A stretch of DNA of 48,884 bases, from NCBI RefSeq assembly GCF_004340465.1, contig NZ_SLVV01000003.1, positions 1 to 48,884 on the forward strand, read 5' to 3'. Source of the stretch: Mesobacillus foraminis. Its GTDB lineage: Bacteria; Bacillota; Bacilli; Bacillales; Cytobacillaceae. The notes below the pieces were generated by a model. The model ran no database searches. It saw nothing but the letters and a program-made list of their open reading frames with translations, and was not told the origin of the DNA. Positions 32,828 through 41,682 of the stretch are shown here, one piece after another; position 1 is the stretch's first letter, and each line of letters opens with the position of its first letter. The position numbers and the translations under genes are program-made.

Positions 32828-33148
32828 ATGGGGAAATTCGGATTGTTTGGCAAGTTTACCGTAAAAGAAGGGGAACGAGGCACACTTGTAGATATTTTGC
32901 TGGAAGCAGCTGAATCCATGGAGAATTTGGATGAATGCGAAATCTATCTTGTAAGTACTTCTGAGGGCGAACCAAATACTGTATATGTTTATGAAGTGTG
33001 GAGTAATGAAGATGCCCATCAGGCGTCTCTAACACTTGAAGTTACTCAAACATTAATACAGCGCGCAAAACCAATTATTACTGGAATGGAGAGAATCAAT
33101 ACCCTAATAGCTAGGGGAGGGAAAGGCATTTCTTCTGATTCTTATTAA
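32828..33148 (+). CDS. Antibiotic-biosynthesis-monooxygenase (ABM) domain protein
   Basis: 106 residues, ATG after GGGGGAGAAG. FGLFGKFTVKEGERGTLVDI, LLEAAESMENLDECEIYLVS and VYEVWSNEDAHQASLTLEVT follow the ABM/quinol monooxygenase ferredoxin-like fold, with the conserved E-x-W near residue 75. Such proteins oxidise quinols or act as stress dimers; the substrate is not known. A copy of the dispersed repeat starts at its stop. Confidence 0.87.
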   Translation: MGKFGLFGKFTVKEGERGTLVDILLEAAESMENLDECEIYLVSTSEGEPNTVYVYEVWSNEDAHQASLTLEVTQTLIQRAKPIITGMERINTLIARGGKGISSDSY

Positions 33149-33234
33149 ACCAACGGGTACAAGAGTACAAGAACCGCTGCTGTTCCAGGCGGTCTTTTTC
33201 ATCTTCAGCAAAAGGGCAATATAGTCAAAGAAGA
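33146..33234 (+). repeat. Dispersed terminator-like repeat, copy
   Basis: TTAAACCAACGGGTACAAGA, GTACAAGAACCGCTGCTGTT, CCAGGCGGTCTTTTTCATCT, TCAGCAAAAGGGCAATATAG, TCAAAGAAG. The most complete second copy in the window; compare 4341-4437. Confidence 0.6.
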
Positions 33235-33277
33235 AATGTGAATTTTCTTCTGTTCCATATAAGTTTAGTCAAACTTA

Positions 33278-33448
33278 TCATTCACTTTCCTCCGCTGGTT
33301 CAAAATTAATTTTAAAAACTGTATGCTTATTTCCTAGTTTATTTATCACAATGTAGGTTGTATCCAATTCTCTCTCTACCTCGTATTCCTCTCCTACGTT
33401 GAATTCCAGCTCAAAACCTTCGTTATTAGTGCAAATGACTTTTTTCAT
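33278..33448 (-). CDS. 56-residue acidic small protein
   Basis: ATG (33448) follows TTTTAGGAGGTAAGC, a textbook ribosome binding site. Sequence MKKVICTNNEGFELEFNVGE, EYEVERELDTTYIVINKLGN, KHTVFKINFEPAEESE, then two stops in a row (TGA TAA). It has a beta-strand pattern like a small SH3-type barrel. Family not recognised. Confidence 0.7.
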   Translation of the reverse strand: MKKVICTNNEGFELEFNVGEEYEVERELDTTYIVINKLGNKHTVFKINFEPAEESE

Positions 33449-33833
33449 GCTTACCTCCTAAAACATTGTTCCGCTACATTATATCTTTCGCCTGAAGGGG
33501 AATTTTTATGTCCTCCTTTTAAAATAGCAATCCATAAAGGCTGCATCACTGAATGGGTACTTAAACAAGTATCTGCCCGAAAAAGGTTCGACGTTATAAC
33601 TTTCTAAATGTCTGACTCGGCTTATCTTTAATAAGGGGATCTTTTTGTCCAAAAGTTTACTGTCAAAAATCCCTTTACTAAAGTTTAGTTCAACAAGAAT
33701 AGGGGGTGCCCAACTCCAAGTTGTGTGTGCCGAAGGAAAGTGAAAATACTTTATTGCTTAATAAAAGTTGCTGCTATGAATAGACTGGAATAGTCCGCAA
33801 TGGGACTGGCTATAAATATAAAAGGTGATTCTT
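33449..33833. other. Gene-free stretch
   Basis: Scraps of the dispersed repeat (GGGTACTTAAACAAGTATCT near 33556). No gene, strong hairpin or clear promoter seen other than the AAAGGTGATT ribosome binding site at its end. Confidence 0.4.
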
Positions 33834-34276
33834 ATGAATATAAAAGTCAATTTAAAAGACATCATTGAGGAAATGGAAATGCAGCTGGAGGAGTCGCATT
33901 CATTCCTGAATCTTAAAACGGGTGAAATCTTGTCTGTAACATCGGACAACCTGAGAGCTGCAGAAGACGAAGAACCATTCGACCATTTAGCTGATTGGGA
34001 AATAGAAGATAGGATCAGTGCAAATGACGTTATTGAGGACCAAGATAATTATCTGGAGCTGCCTTCTGGATATGAAGTAAATGAGTATGAATTAACGATC
34101 GGCGGAAGAAGGAATCTTTATTGCGGGCCATTAGGGGAAAGGGGGCCTTTAGAAGGTTTAACGATAATATCATTAATTTTCAATTAGAAGAACAGTGGTA
34201 TTCCTTCCGTGAACGGTGTTTTAGACAAATTGCGATTAGTTGGTGTAAGGAAAATCAAATAGACTATATGGAATAG
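33834..34276 (+). pseudogene. UPF0158 gene with internal deletion
   Basis: ATG reads MNIKVNLKDIIEEMEMQLEE, SHSFLNLKTGEILSVTSDNL, RAAEDEEPFDHLADWEIEDR and on to ELPSGYEVNEYE (residue 86), the N-terminal two thirds of a UPF0158 protein. At about 34092 the frame changes. In the other frame the rest is present: NDRRKKESLLRAIRGKGAFR, RFNDNIINFQLEEQWYSFRE, RCFRQIAISWCKENQIDYME, stop. The family's usual segment between these parts is missing, so a small out-of-frame deletion is likely. As written, translation would run to a stop at 34187 with a nonsense tail. Confidence 0.78.
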
Positions 34277-34280
34277 GTAC

Positions 34281-34314
34281 ACGGGTGGTTACTGACAAGG
34301 GTAATCGCCTTTTT
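34281..34314 (+). terminator. Terminator after UPF0158 pseudogene
   Basis: GGTGGTTAC, TGACAAG, GGTAATCGCC, TTTTTTA. It lies five bases past the gene's original stop, confirming that stop as the native end. Confidence 0.7.
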
Positions 34315-34521
34315 TATATGGAAGGAAAAGGAGCTGGCGATTCCCTGGTAATGCGAACCGATCATCTCTTAAATGCTGGGATCAGGGAAAGTATTTGTGT
34401 ATTTTAGGCCATATGGTAAGACTTCTCACTTTTTACCAACTTTTAAATAATTTATAATTATCATATAATAGTAGATAGTTGAATCTATCAATAATTTTAA
34501 TAATTGAGACAGGAGAGGTGT

Positions 34522-34617
34522 TTGACTAAGGTAGGGCCTTGGCTTGTTGTGGAGCCTGCATCTTTTCTGCAAATTTTAGAAGAAAAGGTTGATAAATATG
34601 AGCAACAGAGAAACTAA
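34522..34617 (+). CDS. Possible leader peptide overlapping mqo
   Basis: TTG follows ACAGGAGAGGTG; the 31-residue frame reads [31 protein letters not shown] and ends 20 bases inside mqo in another frame. Its ribosome binding site is better than that of mqo. It could couple translation to mqo or be chance. Confidence 0.35.
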   Translation: MTKVGPWLVVEPASFLQILEEKVDKYEQQRN

Positions 34618-36100
34618 AACAGACGTCATTCTGATTGGCGCCGGAGTCATGAGTGCGACTTTGGGGACACTCTTGAAAGAATTAGTACCGGATTGGAACA
34701 TTACAGTTTTTGAGAAGCTCGGAAAAGCAGGAGAGGAAAGCTCCAACGAATGGAATAATGCGGGAACGGGGCATGCCGCATTGTGCGAGCTTAACTACAC
34801 AGTCGAAAAACCGGATGGTTCTGTCGATATCAGCAAAGCGATTCAAATTAATGAACAGTTTCAGGTTTCCATGCAGTTTTGGTCTTATCTTGTTAACAGC
34901 AAGCTGATCAAGGATCCAAAGGATTTTATCAGGTCGCTGCCCCATATGAGTTTAGTGCAAGGGGAAGAAAATGTCACTTTTTTAAAGAAACGATTTAAAG
35001 CGCTGTCAGACAACCCACTGTTTGAGGGAATGGAATTCTCTGAAAACCCTGCAAAACTGATGGAATGGATTCCGCTTGTTATGCAGGACCGTTCATGGAA
35101 CGAACCGATCGCGGCCACCAAAATCGACTCCGGGACGGATGTCAATTTCGGTGCATTGACGCGCATGCTGTTTGAACACTTAGAGAGCAAGAATGTAGAG
35201 ATTAATTATAATCACAGTGTTAAGGACTTGAAGCGGACAAACGATGGCCAGTGGGAATTGAAGGTGCAGAATGGCAACGGTACAGTTGAACGCCATACGG
35301 CCAAATTCGTCTTTGTCGGAGGCGGGGGAGGAAGCCTGCATCTGCTGCAAAAATCCGGCATTCCTGAAGGAAAGCATATTGGCGGATTCCCGGTAAGCGG
35401 AATCTTCATGGTGTGCAATAATCCGGATGTGGTGGAATTGCACAATGCGAAAGTATACGGCAAGGCGAAGGTGGGGGCGCCGCCAATGTCGGTACCTCAT
35501 CTCGACACCAGATATATCGACAACAAAAAGTCGCTGCTGTTTGGACCATTTGCCGGCTTTTCGCCAAAGTTCCTGAAAACAGGCTCCATGCTCGATTTGG
35601 TCACTTCGGTAAAATCGCACAATCTGTTAACGATGCTTTCGGCAGGTGCCAAAGAGATGGCATTGACAAAGTACCTGATCCAGCAAGTGCTGTTATCCAA
35701 AGAACAGCGCATGGAAGAGCTTCGTGAGTTTATTCCGGGGGCCAACAGCGAGGACTGGGATCTGGTTGTCGCCGGCCAGCGCGTGCAGGTGATCAAGGAT
35801 ACGGAAGCTGGCGGTAAAGGAACGCTGCAGTTCGGCACAGAAGTGATTACCGCCGCAGACGGCTCGATTGCTGCATTGCTGGGTGCTTCTCCTGGTGCTT
35901 CCACTGCCGTTCAAGTCATGCTCGAAGTCATGAAAAAATGCTTCCCGCAGCATGTGGATGAGTGGGAACCAAAAATCAGGGAAATGATTCCTTCCTACGG
36001 CGCGTCTCTGATGGAAAATCCTGAGCTCCTGCGCGATATCCATGCTTCAACAGCAAAGGCGCTCGCGCTTAAAACTGAAAAAGAGCTAGCCTATCATTAA
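34598..36100 (+). CDS. mqo: Malate:quinone oxidoreductase
   Basis: 500 residues from ATG 34598 after AAAAGG. Mqo is an FAD-dependent, membrane-associated enzyme that oxidises malate to oxaloacetate and passes electrons to quinone, bypassing NAD-dependent malate dehydrogenase. [20 protein letters not shown] is the FAD-binding start; [19 protein letters not shown] the substrate region; [39 protein letters not shown], and the C-terminal [25 protein letters not shown] complete the family pattern. Full length. GC-rich compared with sequence to its left. Closed by a terminator. Confidence 0.96.
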   Translation: MSNRETKTDVILIGAGVMSATLGTLLKELVPDWNITVFEKLGKAGEESSNEWNNAGTGHAALCELNYTVEKPDGSVDISKAIQINEQFQVSMQFWSYLVNSKLIKDPKDFIRSLPHMSLVQGEENVTFLKKRFKALSDNPLFEGMEFSENPAKLMEWIPLVMQDRSWNEPIAATKIDSGTDVNFGALTRMLFEHLESKNVEINYNHSVKDLKRTNDGQWELKVQNGNGTVERHTAKFVFVGGGGGSLHLLQKSGIPEGKHIGGFPVSGIFMVCNNPDVVELHNAKVYGKAKVGAPPMSVPHLDTRYIDNKKSLLFGPFAGFSPKFLKTGSMLDLVTSVKSHNLLTMLSAGAKEMALTKYLIQQVLLSKEQRMEELREFIPGANSEDWDLVVAGQRVQVIKDTEAGGKGTLQFGTEVITAADGSIAALLGASPGASTAVQVMLEVMKKCFPQHVDEWEPKIREMIPSYGASLMENPELLRDIHASTAKALALKTEKELAYH

Positions 36101-36129
36101 TTTTTGGATGAAATTCATTAAATAGGACA

Positions 36130-36160
36130 GAACCTTTGATCTGACTTGGATTGAAGGTTT
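36130..36160 (+). terminator. Terminator of mqo
   Basis: GAACCTT, long loop, AAGGTT, then eight T. Confidence 0.65.
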
Positions 36161-36213
36161 TTTTTATCCTTAAAGAGGATGCTGTTTCAGAGCTGAATCA
36201 ACTAGTAAAGAAA

Positions 36214-36256
36214 AGAAAGGAGAACAACAGGGGCAAGCTGTGTGTTCTCCTTTTGA
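36214..36256. terminator. Terminator of P450 gene
   Basis: AAAGGAGAACA, loop of about 17 bases, TGTTCTCCTTTT. It lies 17 bases past the P450 stop on the reverse strand. Confidence 0.7.
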
Positions 36257-36273
36257 ATTGCTATTTTGCCCTT

Positions 36274-37506
36274 TTACCGATAAACTTTCATCGGCAGATT
36301 GGTCAGGGACTGCCCTGTTGCTGAAGCAGTCAGGCTGTTTTCCAAATCAAACCCTTCAACTGGTTCAATGCGGGAAAACTTCTGCAGGAAGGCCTCAAGG
36401 GCAATTTTCATTTCCAGGCGTGCAAGCGGGGCGCCTAAACAGAAGTGAGGGCCATTTCCGAAGGTTAGGTGCTTTTTATTTGTTGGACGGTGGATGTTGA
36501 GCGAGAACGGATCGTCAAACATCGCCTCGTCCATATTGCAGGCACTCATCCATGCAATGACAACGTCTCCCTTTTTTAAGGGAACTCCCAATAAATCATT
36601 GTCCTGTTTGACTGTCCGATCTCTTCTGGACATATGAAACCGATAACGGAGCATTTCCTCGACTGCGTTCGGCACCAATTCTACATTCCTTTTTAGTTCT
36701 CCGAATAACGACTCATCATCATAGAGCAAGGAATAGAAGGTATTGGCGATGGCGTGACTGGTGGTTTCAACCCCTGCCCCTAAAAGCAGCATGGTGGTCT
36801 GGACGATTTCTTCATCACTAAATCGTTCCCCGTCTACTTCAGCCCTGATTAAGTCAGAGATGATATCATCTTCGAGGTTGGATCGTTTTTGCACAACAAT
36901 CGGGTAGAGATAGTGGAAGTATTCTCTAGCGGCATTTTGTTTTGCCAGCTCAATGTCTTCCAGCCGTTCCTTATCATAAGGCTGGAAGAGAATGTCCACC
37001 CATTTTTTAAACTGATGCTGATCCTGTACTGGTACGCCAAATAAATCAGCGATGACTAAACCAGGCAGCGGGGCAGCCAGCGTTTCAACGATATTGACGA
37101 CGGAGTTTTCCTCGATTTCGTCCACAAGCTGGGCGGCAATTTGCTGAATCCGGGGCTCCCAGTTCTTTAGGCTGCGGGGAGTGAAAGCGGCTGCCAGCAA
37201 GGAACGGCCCTTTCGGTGGTCGGGCGGATCCAGTAGCGTAAGGTTCATGATGGGCGAAGTGTTTTCCTGTTTGTCATTCGCTCCGACAAAAATGGTGGTT
37301 CTGGGACCCTGACTCGAAAAGTATTCATAATTGCTCAGCACCTGTTTGCAATGCTCAAATTTAAATACATTCCAGGTGTTCGTACCTTCATGGAAATAAA
37401 CAGGATGATTCTCCAGCATCCCTTTGTACCAGTCAATAGGAAAGAATTCTTCTGCCCGCGATTGGAAATTAGTAATTTCATTCATCGGAATGACTTCTTT
37501 TAGCAT
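36274..37506 (-). CDS. Cytochrome P450, CYP106-like
   Basis: 410 residues from ATG 37506, after AAAGGAGGAAG; 20 open codons upstream are not coding. LKEVIPMNEITNFQSRAEEF, then GTNTWNVFKFEHCKQVLSNY, DPPDHRKGRSLLAAAFTPRS, LLLGAGVETTSHAIANTFYS (oxygen-binding I helix) and HLTFGNGPHFCLGAPLARLE (haem loop, Cys about 356) follow, in order and wording, the CYP106A proteins of Bacillus megaterium, which hydroxylate steroids and terpenoids. It is soluble and needs external ferredoxin-type partners, none of which is encoded nearby. Divergent from a PadR regulator, with a 28-base inverted repeat between them. Confidence 0.92.
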   Translation of the reverse strand: MLKEVIPMNEITNFQSRAEEFFPIDWYKGMLENHPVYFHEGTNTWNVFKFEHCKQVLSNYEYFSSQGPRTTIFVGANDKQENTSPIMNLTLLDPPDHRKGRSLLAAAFTPRSLKNWEPRIQQIAAQLVDEIEENSVVNIVETLAAPLPGLVIADLFGVPVQDQHQFKKWVDILFQPYDKERLEDIELAKQNAAREYFHYLYPIVVQKRSNLEDDIISDLIRAEVDGERFSDEEIVQTTMLLLGAGVETTSHAIANTFYSLLYDDESLFGELKRNVELVPNAVEEMLRYRFHMSRRDRTVKQDNDLLGVPLKKGDVVIAWMSACNMDEAMFDDPFSLNIHRPTNKKHLTFGNGPHFCLGAPLARLEMKIALEAFLQKFSRIEPVEGFDLENSLTASATGQSLTNLPMKVYR

Positions 37507-37580
37507 CGTTCTACTTCCTCCTTTAAAAATAGACTCCACAGGTTTCCGAAAAGGTAAAAATTTCATGCTCTTGTTCCCTT

Positions 37581-37608
37581 ATAAATTACTCTAATCAGAG
37601 TAGTTTAT
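37581..37608. promoter_or_regulatory. Inverted-repeat operator candidate, P450/PadR
   Basis: ATAAATTACTCT-AATC-AGAGTAGTTTAT, 11 of 12 positions paired. It lies 75 bases before the P450 start, between the divergent P450 and PadR genes. Confidence 0.55.
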
Positions 37609-37775
37609 AAAGAGTAATATGTAATAGGACATGGAGACTACATTTATTTTCAATGGGAGTAAGGGTACTTAGGGATGCGGGGGAGAGTCAAGGTTCGGGG
37701 ACTCAAGTCAGGGAATGCTTTGTGTGGTAAAATTTAAGAGTTTAAAGAATGGAACATCAGAAAGGAGAATTCCTC

Positions 37776-38327
37776 TTGTCTCTTTCGTTATATATTCTGG
37801 GGAGTTTAGCCGAGGACAACAGCCATCCATATAAAATAAAGAAAAAGCTGCTTGATGTCCTTCCGATCGAAAAAATCAGTGAGGGAAAGTTCTACTATAA
37901 CTTCGAGGCACTTCAGAAAAAGGGGCTCATAGAACCTGCCGGAACCGTCCAGAAAGAAAACCGGCCAAACAAAACCTTGTATAAAATCACTCAGAGTGGA
38001 CGGCAATACCTTGAACAGGAGATTTACAGCAGTTTTAAACATGTCTCCAGGATGGAAGATCTTTATATCTCCATTTATCTGTTGAAATACATTGACCCAT
38101 TCAAAGCCGCCATCTTCCTGGAAGATGCCATCTCAGAGGAAAAAAAGCGCTGGGCCCATTATCGAGAGGTTAAAAATACAGAAGAAGTGAAAAAAATATA
38201 CGAATCCCTCGACGAAAAACAGCTCAAGGCGGCAGAGTTTATCAGTGAGCATGCCTTTAGCCAAAGCGAACAGAATATTGTTTGGATGGAAAGGCTGCTG
38301 AATTTTTTAAGGGAAATGGGGGACTGA
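37776..38327 (+). CDS. PadR family transcriptional regulator
   Basis: 183 residues from TTG 37776, nine bases after AAAGGAG; an ATG 27 bases earlier precedes the site. LSLSLYILGSLAEDNSHPYK, IKKKLLDVLPIEKISEGKFY and YNFEALQKKGLIEP form the PadR winged helix, with LYKITQSGRQYLEQEI the wing and helix 5. A C-terminal helical dimer domain (VSRMEDLYISIYLLKYIDPF onward) is of the Vir/PadR-C type. It faces the P450 gene and probably controls it. In B. megaterium, regulator genes also lie opposite CYP106A1; equivalence is not shown. Confidence 0.88.
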   Translation: MSLSLYILGSLAEDNSHPYKIKKKLLDVLPIEKISEGKFYYNFEALQKKGLIEPAGTVQKENRPNKTLYKITQSGRQYLEQEIYSSFKHVSRMEDLYISIYLLKYIDPFKAAIFLEDAISEEKKRWAHYREVKNTEEVKKIYESLDEKQLKAAEFISEHAFSQSEQNIVWMERLLNFLREMGD

Positions 38328-38365
38328 GGCAGCGTAATTCCTGGATTGGTGAGGAGTTTTGAACC

Positions 38366-38398
38366 TGAAAATAAAAACCACTGTGAGTGGTTTTTTTA
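38366..38398. terminator. Terminator shared by PadR and small spore-like gene
   Basis: AAAAACCAC, TGTGA, GTGGTTTTTTT. It overlaps the stop codon of the reverse-strand 52-residue gene. Confidence 0.7.
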
Positions 38399-38554
38399 AT
38401 CATTCATTGCCCCAGCTTCCCGGGAAGTCATTGAACCTTGTCCTTCGCTTACGTCTTTTTTTATTTCTTGTCTTACTTTTTGTGGATCCGTTCCTGCAAA
38501 TCCTGGTTTCATAATCGAGCCCAAATTCTTATTTGATTGCTGATTCTGCTGCAT
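38396..38554 (-). CDS. 52-residue small protein, SASP-gamma-like
   Basis: ATG (38554) follows GAAGGAGGGA. MQQNQQSNKNLGSIMKPGFA, GTDPQKVRQEIKKDVSEGQG, SMTSREAGAMND. The Gln/Asn/Ser-rich make-up and the F-A-G-T-D-x-Q-x-V-R-Q element resemble gamma-type small acid-soluble spore proteins, which have ETNAQQVRKQN-like repeats, but only one unit is present. It may be stored in, or coat, the spore. The family assignment is tentative; the gene itself is well supported. Confidence 0.6.
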   Translation of the reverse strand: MQQNQQSNKNLGSIMKPGFAGTDPQKVRQEIKKDVSEGQGSMTSREAGAMND

Positions 38555-38836
38555 GCAATCCCTCCTTCATTTATGATTGAACCATCTTATTATGACAAAA
38601 AAGCTCTTGGCATATCCCGAGGGTTTGAGAGAAGTAGTTTAGAGAGGGGTTTCGGCGAACAATATGGTTGCTGCGGAAGCACCCTTAAGTAAGGGAAAGA
38701 GCAAAGGATTAAGATGCTGCAGCGGAGCCTTTTAATGAATGATGCGTCTTCAATAAAGGCAGCTTTTCTTATTTCATAGCGGGACTGAATGAAGGAAGGG
38801 AAAACAGGGGAAAATGATTCAAAAAAGGAATTTTTT

Positions 38837-39295
38837 ATGGTTGGACTTATTATAGCCATCATCATTTTTAATGCTGTTGCTTTTATCACGAATAAACGTC
38901 TTTCTAAAAACCAAATTGTTCATATATGGGCCTTTACGATTGCCCTGCAGGGACTTGCTGATTTATATATTGACCAAAAATACCACGGTTATTGGTATTT
39001 TTCCAAAGACATTGAATGGGAGTCGCTTCCTACCATTACAATGGTTGTACCGCCTGTGAATATGATGTTTATCAATTGGTATCCGTTTGATTCCCCTTTA
39101 AAAAAACGAATGCTTTATTATCTTTATTGGGTAGCATTCATGGTGATTTATGAATGGATCTCTTTGCTTCCAGAACCTTGGGGGTACTTCAATTATGGCT
39201 GGTGGAAAATATGGCATTCAGTGATGGTTGACCCCATCCTATTATGGATTGTCATCATCTATTATAAATGGGTTTGTCATTTAGAAAACCGATAG
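38837..39295 (+). CDS. CBO0543 family membrane protein
   Basis: 152 residues from ATG 38837, eight bases after AAAAGG; the frame is open 16 codons earlier without a site. HIWAFTIALQGLADLYIDQK, YHGYWYFSKDIEWESLP, VVPPVNMMFINWYPFDSPLK and the closing WGYFNYGWWKIWHSVMVDP are the conserved parts of the CBO0543 family, a five-helix membrane group common in spore formers. Function unknown. A short hairpin terminator follows. Confidence 0.85.
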   Translation: MVGLIIAIIIFNAVAFITNKRLSKNQIVHIWAFTIALQGLADLYIDQKYHGYWYFSKDIEWESLPTITMVVPPVNMMFINWYPFDSPLKKRMLYYLYWVAFMVIYEWISLLPEPWGYFNYGWWKIWHSVMVDPILLWIVIIYYKWVCHLENR

Positions 39296-39622
39296 GAAAT
39301 AAAAAGGGTTGCTGCTGCAGTCCTTTTTCTTGTTTTTCTACAATCCCATTAGCCAGCTGGTTAAGCGTCAATTGCCTGCAGGCAGTCCAAAAGGAATGCA
39401 CATAAGATGACCCTGTTCTCTTTTATTGGCCTTCTTCTAAAGAATTATTGCGAATTACTCAATCGATTTTCCTTTATGTCAGTGTTTCTCCCTATCTTTT
39501 TTACGATAATTCTTTTCTGCCAGAAAACACGTTAGGTTTCCTTACATACTCAATGATATTGCTAGATTTCTATTTTATAGTTGGAGTGTGAAGGAGTTAA
39601 CAGAATCTAAGGGGGAAAAGAA
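39296..39622 (+). promoter_or_regulatory. ansZ upstream region with TnrA-like box
   Basis: A weak terminator AAAAGG...CCTTTTT (39303-39329) ends the CBO0543 gene. CGTTA-N7-TTACA at 39530-39546 differs by one base from the TnrA/GlnR box TGTNA-N7-TNACA. A -10 box TATAGT is at 39576-39581, which puts the box centre about 50 bases before the likely start of transcription. Confidence 0.55.
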
Positions 39623-40777
39623 ATGATTGGAAGAAAAGTAAAACAGACATTATCGGTCATGACGGCGTCGACTTTACTGCTGGTAGGGACAACGGCAGTC
39701 GTGAATGAGGTGAATCCAAAGAAGATTACATACGCAGCGGCGAAAGAGGCGAGTGCGAAACAGGCGGCCGCCCTTCCTAAGGTTCAGGTGATTGGAACAG
39801 GCGGGACCATCTCGGGAAAGTCCACCGATGAGACAAGCTTCATTTCCTATCGATCCGGAAGCCTGGCAATCAAGGATATGGTGGATGAGCTGCCGAATGT
39901 AGAGAAAATGGCGGATGTGAGCACCACCCAATTCGGGAATAAAGGGTCCTCCGCCTACAGCATGCAGGATTTATATGATCTTTCCCTTTTAGTGGATGAG
40001 CAATTAAAGAAGAATGACGGCGTTGTCGTGACCACGGGAACGGATACGATGGAGGAAATCGCTTATTTCCTTGATTTGACGGTGCAGAGCAACAAACCGG
40101 TGGTTGTGACGGGCTCCATGCGTCCATGGACGGTGATTGGCAGTGACGCGCAGGCAAACCTGTTCAACGCCATCAAGCTCGCCGGGAGCGGTGAGACCTC
40201 CGGCTTCGGAACGGTCATTATGCTGAACGATACGATGTTCCCGGCCCGCGATGTGACGAAGACGAACAGCTACCGGGTCGATACCTTTGAGTCGCGTACG
40301 GGCCCATTGGGACATATTGATGAAAACAACATTCAGGTTTATGAAGCTCCAGCCCGTGCGTTTGAAAAGGGAGGGAATTGGCGAACGCCTTTTAATCTGA
40401 AGAAATTAAACAAAGCCGATCTGGCAAAGGTTGAAATCGCCTACTCCTACCAGGGTGCCGGCGGCGAAGCAATCAAAGCTTTTGCTGATAGTGGTGCCAA
40501 GGGAATCGTAACCGCAGGTACAGGGGCAGGCGGCATTTCCTCCGCTCAAAGCGCCGAGAGAAGAGCAGCCATTGAAAAAGGCGTCGTCTTCATGAGCGCA
40601 ACGAGGACAGGTTCCGGAAGTGTCTATGGGGGCGGGGCCGGAATCATCCCGGCCGATAGTTTGAACGCGCAGCATGCCCGCATTTTGCTGATGCTTTCCC
40701 TGTCTTTCTCCGATGACTTTGACCAGGTGAAGGATTGGGTGACAAAGTATGGTGCACGTGAGGTGGATGTGAAGTAA
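39623..40777 (+). CDS. ansZ: Secreted type II L-asparaginase (AnsZ-like)
   Basis: 384 residues, ATG after AAGGGGGAAAAG. It hydrolyses L-asparagine to aspartate and ammonia outside the cell. A signal peptide covers about residues 1-39 (VKQTLSVMTASTLLLVGTTA), with AAA before the mature part; no lipobox Cys is visible. The first Thr motif is VIGTGGTISG (Thr about 62), the second VVVTTGTDTMEEIAYFLDLT (TTGTD 137-141). The C-terminal GIVTAGTGAGGISS and GGGAGIIPADSLNAQHARIL complete the fold. In B. subtilis ansZ is switched on by TnrA under nitrogen limitation, and a similar box lies upstream here. Confidence 0.94.
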   Translation: MIGRKVKQTLSVMTASTLLLVGTTAVVNEVNPKKITYAAAKEASAKQAAALPKVQVIGTGGTISGKSTDETSFISYRSGSLAIKDMVDELPNVEKMADVSTTQFGNKGSSAYSMQDLYDLSLLVDEQLKKNDGVVVTTGTDTMEEIAYFLDLTVQSNKPVVVTGSMRPWTVIGSDAQANLFNAIKLAGSGETSGFGTVIMLNDTMFPARDVTKTNSYRVDTFESRTGPLGHIDENNIQVYEAPARAFEKGGNWRTPFNLKKLNKADLAKVEIAYSYQGAGGEAIKAFADSGAKGIVTAGTGAGGISSAQSAERRAAIEKGVVFMSATRTGSGSVYGGGAGIIPADSLNAQHARILLMLSLSFSDDFDQVKDWVTKYGAREVDVK

Positions 40778-40794
40778 GAGTTTAATAGAATTCC

Positions 40795-40827
40795 AGAGAG
40801 AAGTGTGGAGACACACTTCTCTTTTTT
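40795..40827. terminator. Shared terminator, ansZ and AraC genes
   Basis: AGAGAAGTGTG, TGGAGA, CACACTTCTCT, TTTTTTT. Eleven perfect pairs, abutting the AraC stop. Confidence 0.9.
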
Positions 40828-41682
40828 TTAGTTATACGTGTCCGTGTCCAGGTGGGCCTTCCGATACTGCCGGGGAGTCATCCCCTCCATCTTTTTAAAA
40901 GTCGTATTGAAGTGCGACAGGTGCCGGAATCCCACTTTATCAGCGACGATCGCCATTTTTTCCTGCGTCTCGCTTAAGTATTTTTTCGCTTCTTTTATGC
41001 GAACTTGCTGCAGATACTCACTGAAATGGTGCCCTGTAATCTTTTTAAATGTCCTGCTTAAATAAGAGGGACTGATGAAAAATTTCTTGGAAATCGACTC
41101 CAGGCTTATTTCTTTATGGAAGTTTTTACTCATATAGGAAGTGATCTCAGTCATTTTTTCGTACATTGGATGAGATTGCTCGCATGGATTTTGGTTATTT
41201 AAAAGCAGATGCCGCTGAAGGTTGATGAGCAGGAGGGTCAGGTTTAATTTTACACAGGTCTCAAATCCTGTTTTTTGTTCCCGGCATTCTGTATAGATAT
41301 CTCCAATCGCTTTATTGATTGGGCCGTGCTCCTTTAGCGGCAATCTCAGCAGCATCGAGCTGTGGTGGAACGGAAACGCATCAGTGGCTGTCAGGGATGA
41401 AATAAAATCAGGCTTGAAATAGATCAGGATTCTTTCGTATAGGGGCACATTTGCACTTTTAGTATGGTGCAAATCCTTCGGGTGGATAATGACAAGATCG
41501 CCTTTTTTAACTGTATACGCCTTGTTGTTAATATAATAGACCCGTTCACCGTCGATTAAATAAAATAATTCATAGTAAGAGTGCTGATGGCTTTGCCCCA
41601 TATTGTGCTGGCCTTTCATATACAAGTGCTGTATGGAAAAGGAATCCTCGATGCTAAATCGATTGTCAATGGCATCCTCCAT
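40828..41682 (-). CDS. AraC family regulator with cupin sensor
   Basis: 284 residues. The N-terminal cupin (NMGQSHQHSYYELFYLIDGE, VKKGDLVIIHPKDLHHT) would bind a small ligand. The C-terminal two helix-turn-helix motifs are ISLESISKKFFISPSYLSRT plus FKKITGHHFSEYLQQVRIKE, and AIVADKVGFRHLSHFNTTFK plus KMEGMTPRQYRK. ATG 41682 follows GGAGGCAAG on the reverse strand. It points away from the SLT protein gene; such regulators usually control sugar uptake or degradation, but no such operon is next to it. Confidence 0.9.
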   Translation of the reverse strand: MEDAIDNRFSIEDSFSIQHLYMKGQHNMGQSHQHSYYELFYLIDGERVYYINNKAYTVKKGDLVIIHPKDLHHTKSANVPLYERILIYFKPDFISSLTATDAFPFHHSSMLLRLPLKEHGPINKAIGDIYTECREQKTGFETCVKLNLTLLLINLQRHLLLNNQNPCEQSHPMYEKMTEITSYMSKNFHKEISLESISKKFFISPSYLSRTFKKITGHHFSEYLQQVRIKEAKKYLSETQEKMAIVADKVGFRHLSHFNTTFKKMEGMTPRQYRKAHLDTDTYN

